From Thermus caldilimi (GTDB lineage: Bacteria > Deinococcota > Deinococci > Deinococcales > Thermaceae): 64,000 nucleotides of DNA. The stretch spans positions 372,001 through 436,000 of the forward strand of contig NZ_CP038452.1 in NCBI RefSeq assembly GCF_004684245.1. Reading direction: 5' to 3'. Made by a program: the position numbers and the translations under genes. Below are positions 50,309 through 58,468 of the stretch, piece after piece; position 1 is the stretch's first letter, and every line of letters begins with the position of its first letter. The notes beneath the pieces were generated by a model. It was not told the origin of the DNA, searched no databases, and saw only the letters and a program-made list of their open reading frames with translations.

Positions 50309-51286
50309 ATGCGGGCCAGGGCCCTTTTGGAGGAGGCGGTGGCCAGGGGTGTGGTTCCTGGGGCAGCCCTTGGGATAGTCCATGCGGATGGCCGTAAGGA
50401 GGTCGTCCACCTGGGGTTGGCCCAAAGGATACCCGAACCGGTTCCCCTGGAGGAGGGTTTCTACTTTGACCTGGCGAGCCTTACCAAACCGCTTTTCACC
50501 TTGCGGGAGGTGCTGAGGGCGGTGGAGGAGGGCCTTTTGGATCTGGATGACCCCCTCTCCCAGCACCTCCCCGAGATGCTCTGGCTTCAGGACCATCCCC
50601 TTAAGGGGGTAAGCGTGCGGGCTCTTTTGGCCCATACAGCGGGCCTCCCCGCCTGGGAGGCTTTGTACACCTGGGGGGAAGGGGAGGTTTTAAAGGCCCG
50701 GGTGCTCCAGCACCCCTGGCCCTTGGGCGAACCTCAGTACTCGGATATCGGCTACATTCTCCTGGGCCTTCTCCTGGAACGCCTAAGGGGTAAGCCCCTT
50801 GGGGCGTTCCCTTTACCCCCTGGCCTTAGCTTCTCCCCGCCTCCGGAGCGGAGCGTGGCCACGGAGCTTTGCCCCTGGAGGAAGCGGGTGCTCCGGGGAG
50901 AGGTGCATGATGAAAACGCCTTTGCCCTTGGGGGGGCGGCCGGGCATGCAGGGCTTTTCGGCACCCTGGAGGGCGTTCTGGACCAGCTTGCGGCTATCCT
51001 GGGGGGCACCTGGCTTTCCCGGGCAGCCCTGGAGGAAATGCAGAGGCCCCACGGGGAAAGGCTTTTGGGTTGGGAGAGGAAGAGGCCTGGCTGGCAAGGG
51101 GGGAGCCTGGCTTCGGAAAAGGCTTTCGGCCACACGGGCTTCACCGGGGTGGGGGTGTGGGTGGACCCGGAGCGGGGGTACGCCTGGGCTCTTTTGACCA
51201 ACGCCGTGCACCCGACCCGGCACCGGTCCTCCCTGGCCCCCCTGCGCCGGGCGGTGGGAAATGCCCTGGCTGCGGAGGTGGTATGA
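50309..51286 (+). CDS. Beta-lactamase-fold serine hydrolase
   Basis: A 325-residue protein of the class C beta-lactamase/esterase/PBP group. The nucleophile motif SLTK (SxxK) lies near residue 57, YSD near 150 corresponds to YxN, and HTG (GHTGFTG) near 290 replaces KTG. LLAHTAGLPAW is the typical post-SxxK block. No signal peptide is evident, so it is probably cytoplasmic. It overlaps murQ and opens the recycling operon. It may act on peptide stems or as an esterase. The ATG at 50309 is chosen over 50282 by promoter position. Confidence 0.85.
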   Translation: MRARALLEEAVARGVVPGAALGIVHADGRKEVVHLGLAQRIPEPVPLEEGFYFDLASLTKPLFTLREVLRAVEEGLLDLDDPLSQHLPEMLWLQDHPLKGVSVRALLAHTAGLPAWEALYTWGEGEVLKARVLQHPWPLGEPQYSDIGYILLGLLLERLRGKPLGAFPLPPGLSFSPPPERSVATELCPWRKRVLRGEVHDENAFALGGAAGHAGLFGTLEGVLDQLAAILGGTWLSRAALEEMQRPHGERLLGWERKRPGWQGGSLASEKAFGHTGFTGVGVWVDPERGYAWALLTNAVHPTRHRSSLAPLRRAVGNALAAEVV

Positions 51287-52143
51287 CGGAAGGCGTGGCC
51301 CAGCGCTACCGGGACCTGGACCTCTGGCCCGCAGGGGAGGTTCTCGAGGCCCTTTACGAGGCCCAGCTCCGGGCCGTGGCCGCCCTTAAGGAGGCCCTTC
51401 CTGCCCTGGAGAAAGCCGCCGGGGCCGCGGTGGAGCGTCTACGGGCAGGGGGCTACCTGGCCTACGCCGGGGCAGGGACCAGCGGGCGGCTGGCGGTGCT
51501 GGATGGGGTGGAGCTCCTGCCCACCTTTGGCTTCAGCCGGGTGCGCTTCCTCTTGGCCGGTGGGGAAAGGGCCTTTTCCGAGGCGGTAGAGGGCGCGGAG
51601 GACGACCTCGAGGGGGGGCTAACCCTGGGAAGGAGTGTGGCTCCCCAGGATGTCCTCCTGGCGGTGGCGGCCAGCGGCCAGACTCCCTTTACCCTCGGGG
51701 TACTGCGGGGGGCCAAGGAACAGGGAGCCCTGACCGTGGCCCTGGCCAACAATCCCGGAACTCCCCTCCTTCTGGAGGCGGACCATCCCATCCTTCTCAA
51801 CACCGGGCCCGAGCCCATCGCCGGGAGCACCCGCCTGGGGGCAGGCACGGCCCAGAAGGTGGCCCTAAACCTTTTTTCCACCTTGGTGATGGTGCGTTTG
51901 GGCCGGGTTTATGGGAACCGTATGGCTCGCATGCGGGTGCAAAACGCCAAGCTCCGGACCCGGGCCGCGGAGATGGTGAAGGAAATGGCGGGGGTTTCGG
52001 GGGAGGAAGCGAAGAGGCTTCTGGAAGTCTACCGGGACCCCGCCTTGGCGGCCTTGGTGGCCTTGGGCCTGGGGGCGGAGGAAGCCTTGGCCCTCCTGGA
52101 GGAAAAGGGGGTCAGGGGGGCTTTGGTGGAGGTAAGGAGGTGA
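51283..52143 (+). CDS. murQ: N-acetylmuramic acid 6-phosphate etherase
   Basis: A 286-residue SIS-domain lyase that removes D-lactate from MurNAc-6-phosphate to give GlcNAc-6-phosphate. YAGAGTSGRLAVLDGVELLP is the sugar-phosphate motif with one catalytic Glu, and the second lies in AVEGAEDD. ASGQTPFTLGVLRGA and NRMARMRVQNAKLRTRA complete the family pattern. It is slightly shorter than the 298-residue E. coli protein. ATGA and GTGA overlaps join it to its neighbours. It links anmK output to nagA input. Confidence 0.95.
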   Translation: MTEGVAQRYRDLDLWPAGEVLEALYEAQLRAVAALKEALPALEKAAGAAVERLRAGGYLAYAGAGTSGRLAVLDGVELLPTFGFSRVRFLLAGGERAFSEAVEGAEDDLEGGLTLGRSVAPQDVLLAVAASGQTPFTLGVLRGAKEQGALTVALANNPGTPLLLEADHPILLNTGPEPIAGSTRLGAGTAQKVALNLFSTLVMVRLGRVYGNRMARMRVQNAKLRTRAAEMVKEMAGVSGEEAKRLLEVYRDPALAALVALGLGAEEALALLEEKGVRGALVEVRR

Positions 52144-53654
52144 GGCTTTTGGCCATCCTGGCGGGAATGGGCATGGCGGCGGCCCAGGCGGGAAACTTTC
52201 TCATCGTGAGCTTCAAGGGGGAAGAGGTGCCGGTGGCCCTTCTCAAGGAGATCCGTCCCGCCGGGGTCATCCTTTACCCCTCCAACCTCCGCCGGGATCC
52301 CCAGGGGGTGGTGGCCCGTCTCAGGGCCTTGGATCCCAAGCTTCTTCTCCTGGTGGACCAGGAGGGGGGACCCTTTACGTCCTACCGGGAGGGGGTGGTG
52401 CGCTTCCCCTCGGCCATGGCCCTTTCCGCCAGCGGGGATGAGGGCCTGGTGGAGCGGGTGGGCTGGGCCCTGGGGTGCCAGGTGCGGCGGCTTGGGGCGG
52501 ATGTGAACCTGGCGCCGGTTCTGGACGTGAACACCAACCCCAACAACCCCATCATCGGCCTTCGCTCCTTCGGCGCCGACCCCGAGCGGGTGGCCCGCAT
52601 GGGCCTGGCCTTTGCCCGGGGGGTTTTGCGCTCCGGGGCGAAGCCCGTGGGCAAGCACTTCCCCGGGCATGGGGACACGGGGGTGGACTCCCACCTGGAC
52701 CTGCCCCGGGTGGATAAGCCCAAGGAGGCCCTGGAGGGGGCGGAGCTCCTTCCCTTCCGCCGCTATGTGGCCGCGGGGATGCCGGCCCTCATGACCGCCC
52801 ACATCCTCTTTCCCGCCTTGGATCCCAAATACCCCGCCACCCTTTCGGCCAAAATCCTCACAGGCTTGCTCCGGAGGGAGATGGGCTTTACCGGGGCCAT
52901 CCTTACCGATGACATGGCTATGGGGGCCATCAAGCGCCACTACGGGGCGGGGGAGGCGGCGGTTCTAGCCGTGAAGGCCGGGGCTGATTTGCTCCTGCTG
53001 GAACCCGATGAGGCGGCCATCCGGGAGGTGCACGCCCGGCTCTCCAAGGCCCTGGGCCAGGAGATTCCCCTTTCCCGGGCAGAGGAGGCCAGAAGGCGGG
53101 CTCAGGGCCTTAAGGCAGGCCAGGGGGAATGCCCTTTCACCCCGAAGGAGGAGGAGGAGGCTTTGGCCCTCGAGGCGGCCCGGCGGGGCGTGGTGCACCG
53201 CTTTGGCCCCCTGCCCATACCCGGTCAGGGAACCTTGGTCTTGGGCCTGAGGATCTCCGACCGCTACGGAGCGGAGCCCACCCTGGCGGACCTTGCCCCC
53301 CAGTACCTTCCCGGAAGCCGGGGGCTCATCCTTTCGGAGGATCCCACCCCGGTGGAGATCCAGAAGGCCTTGGCGGAGGCCAGGAAGGCGGAGCGCCTGG
53401 TGGCCTCCACCTACCGCTGGCTTGGCGGTTTCAAGGAGGGGCAAAGGACCTTGGTGAAGGAGCTCCTGGCCCTGGGCAAACCCCTATACCTGGTGGCCTT
53501 GGGCAACCCCGACGACCTTCGCTTCCTTCCAGGGAGGCCCACGGGCTATCTGGCTACCCACGGCTACCGCGCGGTCCAGGTCCGGGCCGCGTTGGAGGCC
53601 CTCGCAGGGGTGTATGCCCCTACGGGGCAATGGGTCTTTGGAGGTGAACCATGA
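52140..53654 (+). CDS. nagZ: Exported family 3 beta-N-acetylhexosaminidase (NagZ-like)
   Basis: A 504-residue GH3 enzyme. Residues 1-18 look like a signal peptide (LLAILAGMGMAAAQAG). The barrel has LLLVDQEGGPF, GKHFPGHGDTGVDSH with the catalytic His/Asp loop, and LTDDMAMGAI with the nucleophile Asp. Residues about 340-504 form an extra C-terminal domain, as in Gram-positive NagZ. It would cut GlcNAc from muropeptides outside the cytoplasm, unlike the cytosolic enterobacterial enzyme. The GTG at 52140 overlaps the murQ stop, with GGAGGTAAGGAG before it. Confidence 0.92.
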   Translation: MRLLAILAGMGMAAAQAGNFLIVSFKGEEVPVALLKEIRPAGVILYPSNLRRDPQGVVARLRALDPKLLLLVDQEGGPFTSYREGVVRFPSAMALSASGDEGLVERVGWALGCQVRRLGADVNLAPVLDVNTNPNNPIIGLRSFGADPERVARMGLAFARGVLRSGAKPVGKHFPGHGDTGVDSHLDLPRVDKPKEALEGAELLPFRRYVAAGMPALMTAHILFPALDPKYPATLSAKILTGLLRREMGFTGAILTDDMAMGAIKRHYGAGEAAVLAVKAGADLLLLEPDEAAIREVHARLSKALGQEIPLSRAEEARRRAQGLKAGQGECPFTPKEEEEALALEAARRGVVHRFGPLPIPGQGTLVLGLRISDRYGAEPTLADLAPQYLPGSRGLILSEDPTPVEIQKALAEARKAERLVASTYRWLGGFKEGQRTLVKELLALGKPLYLVALGNPDDLRFLPGRPTGYLATHGYRAVQVRAALEALAGVYAPTGQWVFGGEP

Positions 53655-54925
53655 GAAGGTGGGTTGTGGCTGTTTTGGCGGTGCTCCTAGGGCTTGCTTC
53701 TGCCCAGAAGCTGGTCCTGGCCAGCTGGGGGAGCCAGGAGGAGATCAAGGCATACCAGGAGGTGCTTAAGGTCTTCCAGGAGAGGAACCCGGGTATCCAG
53801 GTGGAGTACATCAACATCCCCTCCGGGGAGTACCTGGCCAAGATCACCGCCATGATGGCGGCCGGTACCCCGCCGGATGTCTTCTTCCTCAACAACATAG
53901 ACTTCCCGGGGATGGCCTCGAGAGGCGTGCTGGCTCCCCTGGACGCCTTTATCCAGCGGGACAAGTACCCCACCGCCGATATCTTCCCGGGCATCCTCAA
54001 GGCCTTCCAGTGGGAGGGGAAGCAATATGGCCTGCCCCGGGATGTGTCCAACCTGGTGGTCTTCTATAACCGCACCCTCCTCCGGAAGGCGGGCCTGCCC
54101 GATCCCAAGCCCGACTGGACCTGGGAGGATTTCCTCCGCTACGCCAAGGCCCTCACCGTGGAAAAGGATGGCAAAAGGGTCCAGTGGGGGGTTTCCTTCC
54201 AGACCTTCTACCTCTTCTGGGAACCCTGGGTCTGGAGTGCGGGCGGGCGGTTTTATGCCCCTGACCACAGCCGGTTCCTGCTGAATAGCCCGGCGTCCCT
54301 GGAGGGCTTGCAGTTTTATCTGGACCTCCGCTACAAGCACCACGTGGCCCCCACTCCCGAGGAGGCCCAGGACCGCGGGGCCTTCACCATGTTCCTGAAC
54401 GGACAGACGGGGATGATCGTGGACGGGCGCTGGCGGGTACCCACCCTTAAGGCCCGGGCCAAGTTCGACTTCGACGTGGTGCCCTTTCCCCGGGGCAAGG
54501 CAGGAAGCATCGTGGACATAGACGGCTCCGGCTGGGTGATGGCGGCCGGTTCCAGGAACCCGGAGGCCGCTTGGAAGCTCCTTTCCTTCCTGGCTGGCCC
54601 TGAGGCCAGCCGCATCTTCACCAGGACCGGGCTCATCATCCCCGCCCGGGGGGTAGATGTGAAGAATGTGGACCGCAGCATCCAAAGCCTCAAGGACTTC
54701 TTCGTGCCCCCGCCTCCCAAGAACCAGCAATACTTCCTCACGGTAAACCGCACGGCAAGGCCCACGGAAACCTTCGAGCGCTGGAACGAGGCCCTGCAAC
54801 TCATCAACAAGGCCTTGGAACCCGTGTGGCAGGGTAAGGCGGAGCTGAAGGCGGCCCTGGACGGCGTGGCCCCCCAGGTGCAGAAGATTCTGGACGAGGT
54901 CCAGGCGGAGCGCAAGAAGCGCTAG
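53651..54925 (+). CDS. Sugar ABC transporter substrate-binding protein
   Basis: A 424-residue MalE/UgpB-type protein with a signal peptide ending ASAQ. QVEYINIPSGEYLAKITAMMAAG, then TPPDVFFLNNIDFPGMASRG, are typical of family 1 sugar binders. ATGA overlap with nagZ. The context indicates that it captures amino sugars or small muropeptide saccharides released by NagZ. The ATPase is not encoded here, so a shared MsmK/MalK-type subunit is expected. Confidence 0.92.
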   Translation: MRRWVVAVLAVLLGLASAQKLVLASWGSQEEIKAYQEVLKVFQERNPGIQVEYINIPSGEYLAKITAMMAAGTPPDVFFLNNIDFPGMASRGVLAPLDAFIQRDKYPTADIFPGILKAFQWEGKQYGLPRDVSNLVVFYNRTLLRKAGLPDPKPDWTWEDFLRYAKALTVEKDGKRVQWGVSFQTFYLFWEPWVWSAGGRFYAPDHSRFLLNSPASLEGLQFYLDLRYKHHVAPTPEEAQDRGAFTMFLNGQTGMIVDGRWRVPTLKARAKFDFDVVPFPRGKAGSIVDIDGSGWVMAAGSRNPEAAWKLLSFLAGPEASRIFTRTGLIIPARGVDVKNVDRSIQSLKDFFVPPPPKNQQYFLTVNRTARPTETFERWNEALQLINKALEPVWQGKAELKAALDGVAPQVQKILDEVQAERKKR

Positions 54926-54947
54926 ACCCTAAGGCCAGGAGGCCCCC

Positions 54948-55910
54948 ATGCGTGTCTACTACCGATTCCCCCTCCTCTTCCTCCTGCCCTCCTTGGTGGG
55001 CTTCCTGGCCTTCAACCTGGGGCCCATCCTCACCAGCCTCCTCCTTTCCTTCGTCGCCTACGATGGGTTAAGACCCCTTGGCCTGGCCACCTTCCGGGAG
55101 AGCTGGGTGGGCTTGGAGAACTACCGCCAGCTCCTCGAGGACCCCGTCTTCCACAAGGCTTTCTTCAACACCCTTTTCTACGTGGCGGTGGCGGTGCCCT
55201 TGGAGATCGTGTTGGCCTTGCTCCTGGCTTTGGGCTTGAACCGCCCTTGGCCCGGGGTGCGGTTCATCCGCACCCTCTACCTCCTGCCCACGGTGACCAG
55301 CGTGGTGGCGGTGGGCCTCCTTTGGCGCTGGATCCTGAACCCCACCGTGGGGCCAGTGAACCTCTTCCTGCGCTGGGCGGGGGAGAGGATGGAGGGTGTC
55401 TATGGCCTTTTGGGGTTAACCCCTCCCTCGTGGGTGGCGTGGCTGGCCCGGGAGGGACCCGGATGGCTTTCCGATCCAGCCTGGGCCATGTGGGGGGTGA
55501 TCCTGGCCTCGGTGTGGGCGGGGGTAGGGTTAAGGATGCTGATCTTCCTGGCGGGACTGCAGAACATCAACAAGGAATACCTGGAGGCGGCCAGCCTGGA
55601 CGGGGCCAACAACCTGCAGCGCTTCTTCTACGTGGTTTTGCCCCTCCTTTCCCCCACGGTGTTTCTGAACACCCTTCTCGCCATGATCGGCGGTTTCCAG
55701 GTGTTCGGCCTGGTGTACACCATGACCGGGGGAGGGCCCTTGGATTCCACCAACGTGCTGATGCTTTACCTGTACCGCAAGGCCTTCGGCGTCTTTCCCT
55801 TCGAGATGGGGTATGCTTCGGCCATCGCCTGGGTCCTCTTCCTCATCCTGTTTGCCCTCACCTACCTGCAGTGGACCCTGCGCAAGCGGTGGGTGGTGGA
55901 GGAAGCATGA
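54948..55910 (+). CDS. Sugar ABC transporter permease (MalF type)
   Basis: A 320-residue permease with about six membrane segments. EYLEAASLDGANNLQRFFYV is the EAA motif, and FQVFGLVYTMTGGGPLDSTN is the conserved region before the last helix. An ATG 22 bp after the binding protein has GGAGG upstream. An insertion at about 135-185 between helices is longer than in most MalF relatives. Confidence 0.93.
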   Translation: MRVYYRFPLLFLLPSLVGFLAFNLGPILTSLLLSFVAYDGLRPLGLATFRESWVGLENYRQLLEDPVFHKAFFNTLFYVAVAVPLEIVLALLLALGLNRPWPGVRFIRTLYLLPTVTSVVAVGLLWRWILNPTVGPVNLFLRWAGERMEGVYGLLGLTPPSWVAWLAREGPGWLSDPAWAMWGVILASVWAGVGLRMLIFLAGLQNINKEYLEAASLDGANNLQRFFYVVLPLLSPTVFLNTLLAMIGGFQVFGLVYTMTGGGPLDSTNVLMLYLYRKAFGVFPFEMGYASAIAWVLFLILFALTYLQWTLRKRWVVEEA

Positions 55911-56734
55911 GGCTTTTGGGGAAGCTCTGGGATTCCCTCGTCTACCTGGTCCTCCTGGTCGGGGGGGTGAGCATGCTGGTGCCCTTCTTCTGGATGATCT
56001 CCACCAGCCTGAAGGCGCCGGGGGCGGTCTTTGACCTCCCTGTGGAGGTCTGGCCCAAGGAGCTCCACTGGGAAAACTACCAGCGGGTCCTCACCAGCGT
56101 GCCCTTCGGCCGCTGGTACCTGAACTCCTTGGTGGTGGCCTTGGGCCTCACTTTCCTGAACCTGACCAGCGGGGCCATGGCGGGTTATGCCTTCGCCCGC
56201 TTCCGTTTTAGGGGACAGGGGGCCTTGTTCCTCCTCTTCCTCGCCACCCTGATGATCCCTGTGCACGTGCTCATCATCCCCCTTTTCATCCTCATGCGGA
56301 ACCTGGGCTGGGTGGACACCTACTACGCCCTTATTCTTCCCGGCCTCTTCGATGCCTTCGCCATCTTCCTCATGCGTCAACACTTCCTGCACCTGCCCAG
56401 GGAGCTGGAGGAGGCGGCCATCATGGACGGGGCTACTCCCTGGCAGGTGTACTGGAAGGTGGCCCTGCCCCTGGCAGCCCCCGCCTTGGCCACCTTGGGT
56501 ACCTTCACCTTTTTGGCGGGCTGGAACAGCTTCCTCTGGCCCCTTATCGTCACCAACTCCTTGGAGATGCGCCCCCTAACCGTGGGCTTGGCGGTCTTCC
56601 AGGGGCAGTTTTCCACGGAGTGGACGGTACTCATGGCCGGGCTTACCCTGGGCACCATTCCGCCCATCCTGGTCTTTCTCCTGGCCCAGCGCTACTTCAT
56701 CCAGGGCCTTACCCTGGGAAGCCTGAAGGGGTAG
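55907..56734 (+). CDS. Sugar ABC transporter permease (MalG type)
   Basis: A 275-residue permease. FFWMISTSLKAPGAVF and LEEAAIMDGATPWQVYWKVA (EAA loop) are typical, as is the ending AQRYFIQGLTLGSLKG. The ATG at 55907 overlaps the previous stop. The longer frame upstream is read-through of the MalF-type gene and is not coding. Confidence 0.94.
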   Translation: MRLLGKLWDSLVYLVLLVGGVSMLVPFFWMISTSLKAPGAVFDLPVEVWPKELHWENYQRVLTSVPFGRWYLNSLVVALGLTFLNLTSGAMAGYAFARFRFRGQGALFLLFLATLMIPVHVLIIPLFILMRNLGWVDTYYALILPGLFDAFAIFLMRQHFLHLPRELEEAAIMDGATPWQVYWKVALPLAAPALATLGTFTFLAGWNSFLWPLIVTNSLEMRPLTVGLAVFQGQFSTEWTVLMAGLTLGTIPPILVFLLAQRYFIQGLTLGSLKG

Positions 56735-56735
56735 C

Positions 56736-57899
56736 ATGCTGGATCCAACCTTTCAAAGAGCCTTGCTGGAAGCCCTGGATCGGTATCCCACGCCCTTTTA
56801 CGCCTACGACTGGGGGCGGGTCCGGGCCCAGCTGGCGCGCCTGAGGGAGGCCTTCCCCTTTGCCCGTTTTTTCTACGCACTGAAGGCCAACCCCCGTCTT
56901 GGGCTTCTTCGGCGCCTCAGGGCCCTTGGCCTCGGGGCCGAGGCGGTTTCCCTGGGGGAGGTGCTCCGGGCCTACCGGTCGGGCTTTGGCCCGGACCAGG
57001 TGGTGTGGAACGGCCCGGTTAAGACCCCGGAGGCCCTTACCACCCTGAAGGGGCGGGAACCCCTTGTGGTCCTGGACTCCGAAGGGGATGTGGGGCGGGT
57101 GGCCCGGTACCTTCCCGGGGCCAGGGTGTTGTTGCGGGTGAACCCGGACCTCCCGGTGAACACCCACGGGCACCTGGCCACGGGCAGGGGGGAAAGCCAG
57201 TTTGGGGTGTTGCCGGAGGCGGTGCCGGGGCTGGTGAGAACTATCCGGGAAAAGGGGTTAACCTTTTTGGGCCTCCATCTGCACCTGGGTTCGGCCTTGA
57301 GCCGGGTGGAGGATTTCCTGGAAGGCTACGGGGTCCTCGATGCTCTTTATCCCCAGGTGGGGCCGGTGGCGGTCTTGAACCTGGGAGGGGGCTTCGGCTT
57401 GGACCTCCCCCTGGAGGCTCTCCAAGAACCCCTGAAGAGCCTGGCCCGGCTTTATGGGGCCCAGGTCTGGCTGGAGCCGGGAAGGTACCTGGTGGCCGAG
57501 GCAGGGGTCCTGGTGTCCAGGGTGGTGGGCCTGAAGGAAACCCGCAGGCGGTATGTGCTCCTGGATGCCGGGATGACCAGTCTCATCCGGCCTGCCCTTT
57601 ATGGGGCCCGCCACCCCATCCTGCCCCTTTACCCTCGAGAAGGCCGGGAGGAAGGGATTTTTGACCTGGCGGGTCCCGCCTGCGAGGCAGGCGACATCCT
57701 GGCCCGGGAGGTGCGCCTGCCCGTGCCCCAGGAGGGGGAAGCCTTGGCTATCCTCGAGGCTGGAGCCTACGGGGCCAGCATGAGCCTTACCTACCTGGAC
57801 ACTCCAAGGCCCTTGGAGCTCCTTTGGACCGGGGCGGGGTGGGAGGTGCTTCGGACACGGGAGCCCTGGGAGCGGCTTTTGGAGGGGGAGGAGGCTTAG
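56736..57899 (+). CDS. LysA-like PLP-dependent (diaminopimelate) decarboxylase
   Basis: A 387-residue fold-type III decarboxylase. The PLP Lys is K50 (FYALKANP), HLHLGS lies at 181-186, GGGFG at 217-221, LEPGRYLVAEAG near 247 and the active-site CEAGD at 316-320. DAGMTSLIRPALYGARHP is a strong LysA match. It starts 1 bp after the sugar permease stop, so it belongs to the recycling operon. Thermus makes lysine by the aminoadipate route and has ornithine in its peptidoglycan, so a role other than lysine synthesis is likely, perhaps on a diamino acid from recycled stems (inference). Confidence 0.85.
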   Translation: MLDPTFQRALLEALDRYPTPFYAYDWGRVRAQLARLREAFPFARFFYALKANPRLGLLRRLRALGLGAEAVSLGEVLRAYRSGFGPDQVVWNGPVKTPEALTTLKGREPLVVLDSEGDVGRVARYLPGARVLLRVNPDLPVNTHGHLATGRGESQFGVLPEAVPGLVRTIREKGLTFLGLHLHLGSALSRVEDFLEGYGVLDALYPQVGPVAVLNLGGGFGLDLPLEALQEPLKSLARLYGAQVWLEPGRYLVAEAGVLVSRVVGLKETRRRYVLLDAGMTSLIRPALYGARHPILPLYPREGREEGIFDLAGPACEAGDILAREVRLPVPQEGEALAILEAGAYGASMSLTYLDTPRPLELLWTGAGWEVLRTREPWERLLEGEEA

Positions 57900-57904
57900 C
57901 CCGT

Positions 57905-58468
57905 TCACCCCAGCCGCCGAATCAACTTTCCTGTTTTGCCCTCCAGGGCTAAAAGCCACCATCCCTCCTGCGGAGGGCGGGGGAGGCTGAGGCCCTTGGG
58001 CACCGCTTGCCAGGTTCCTTGCTGGTACCGGGCCACCAGCGAGGCCTGTCCGCTGTACCCGGGCAGAACCCGCCAGAGTACTCCGCCCTCCCCCCACCAG
58101 GCCCGCACCGGTCCCTGGCCCAGGCCCACCAGGTCTCCAGGACCCTGGTAGTAGGCCCAGGTGGCCGGGCTCAACACGGCGAGGCCTTCCGGGCCCACCT
58201 CCACCACCATGCCAGGAGCCAAGTAGGGGAGAAGGGGGGTGCGCACCCGCAGGGCCCGGCCGCCAACCCATAGGGTGTCCTCCTCAACCCCCTCCACCTG
58301 GCCGTAGTAACGGAGGGCGGGCCGGTTCTCCTCCTTGGCCTCGTCCCTACGCTTTTTCCCCTCCTCGCCCTTCTTTTTCTCCCCTTCCTTCTCCTCTTCT
58401 CCCCACGCCGGGGCCAAGAAGGCCACGGCCAGGAGGAGGAGCTTAACGAGAAAGGTTCGCCGCTTCAC
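57905..58468 (-). CDS. Exported DUF5666-like protein
   Basis: A 187-residue protein with a signal peptide (RRTFLVKLLLLAVAFLAPAW), a highly charged Glu/Lys linker (about 25-50) and a beta-rich domain. RYYGQVEGVEEDTLWVGGRA followed by GMVVEVGPEG resembles one DUF5666 OB-like unit of the lipoprotein at 62245-63681. The GTG at 58468 lies inside the histidine kinase gene (26-bp overlap). It is the last gene of the YceI operon. The function is unknown. Confidence 0.75.
   Translation of the reverse strand: MKRRTFLVKLLLLAVAFLAPAWGEEEKEGEKKKGEEGKKRRDEAKEENRPALRYYGQVEGVEEDTLWVGGRALRVRTPLLPYLAPGMVVEVGPEGLAVLSPATWAYYQGPGDLVGLGQGPVRAWWGEGGVLWRVLPGYSGQASLVARYQQGTWQAVPKGLSLPRPPQEGWWLLALEGKTGKLIRRLG

Noticed and set aside
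53687-54799. 370-codon frame antisense to the sugar-binding protein
   Set aside because: No motif, and the sense strand has a signal peptide and family 1 binding-protein signatures.
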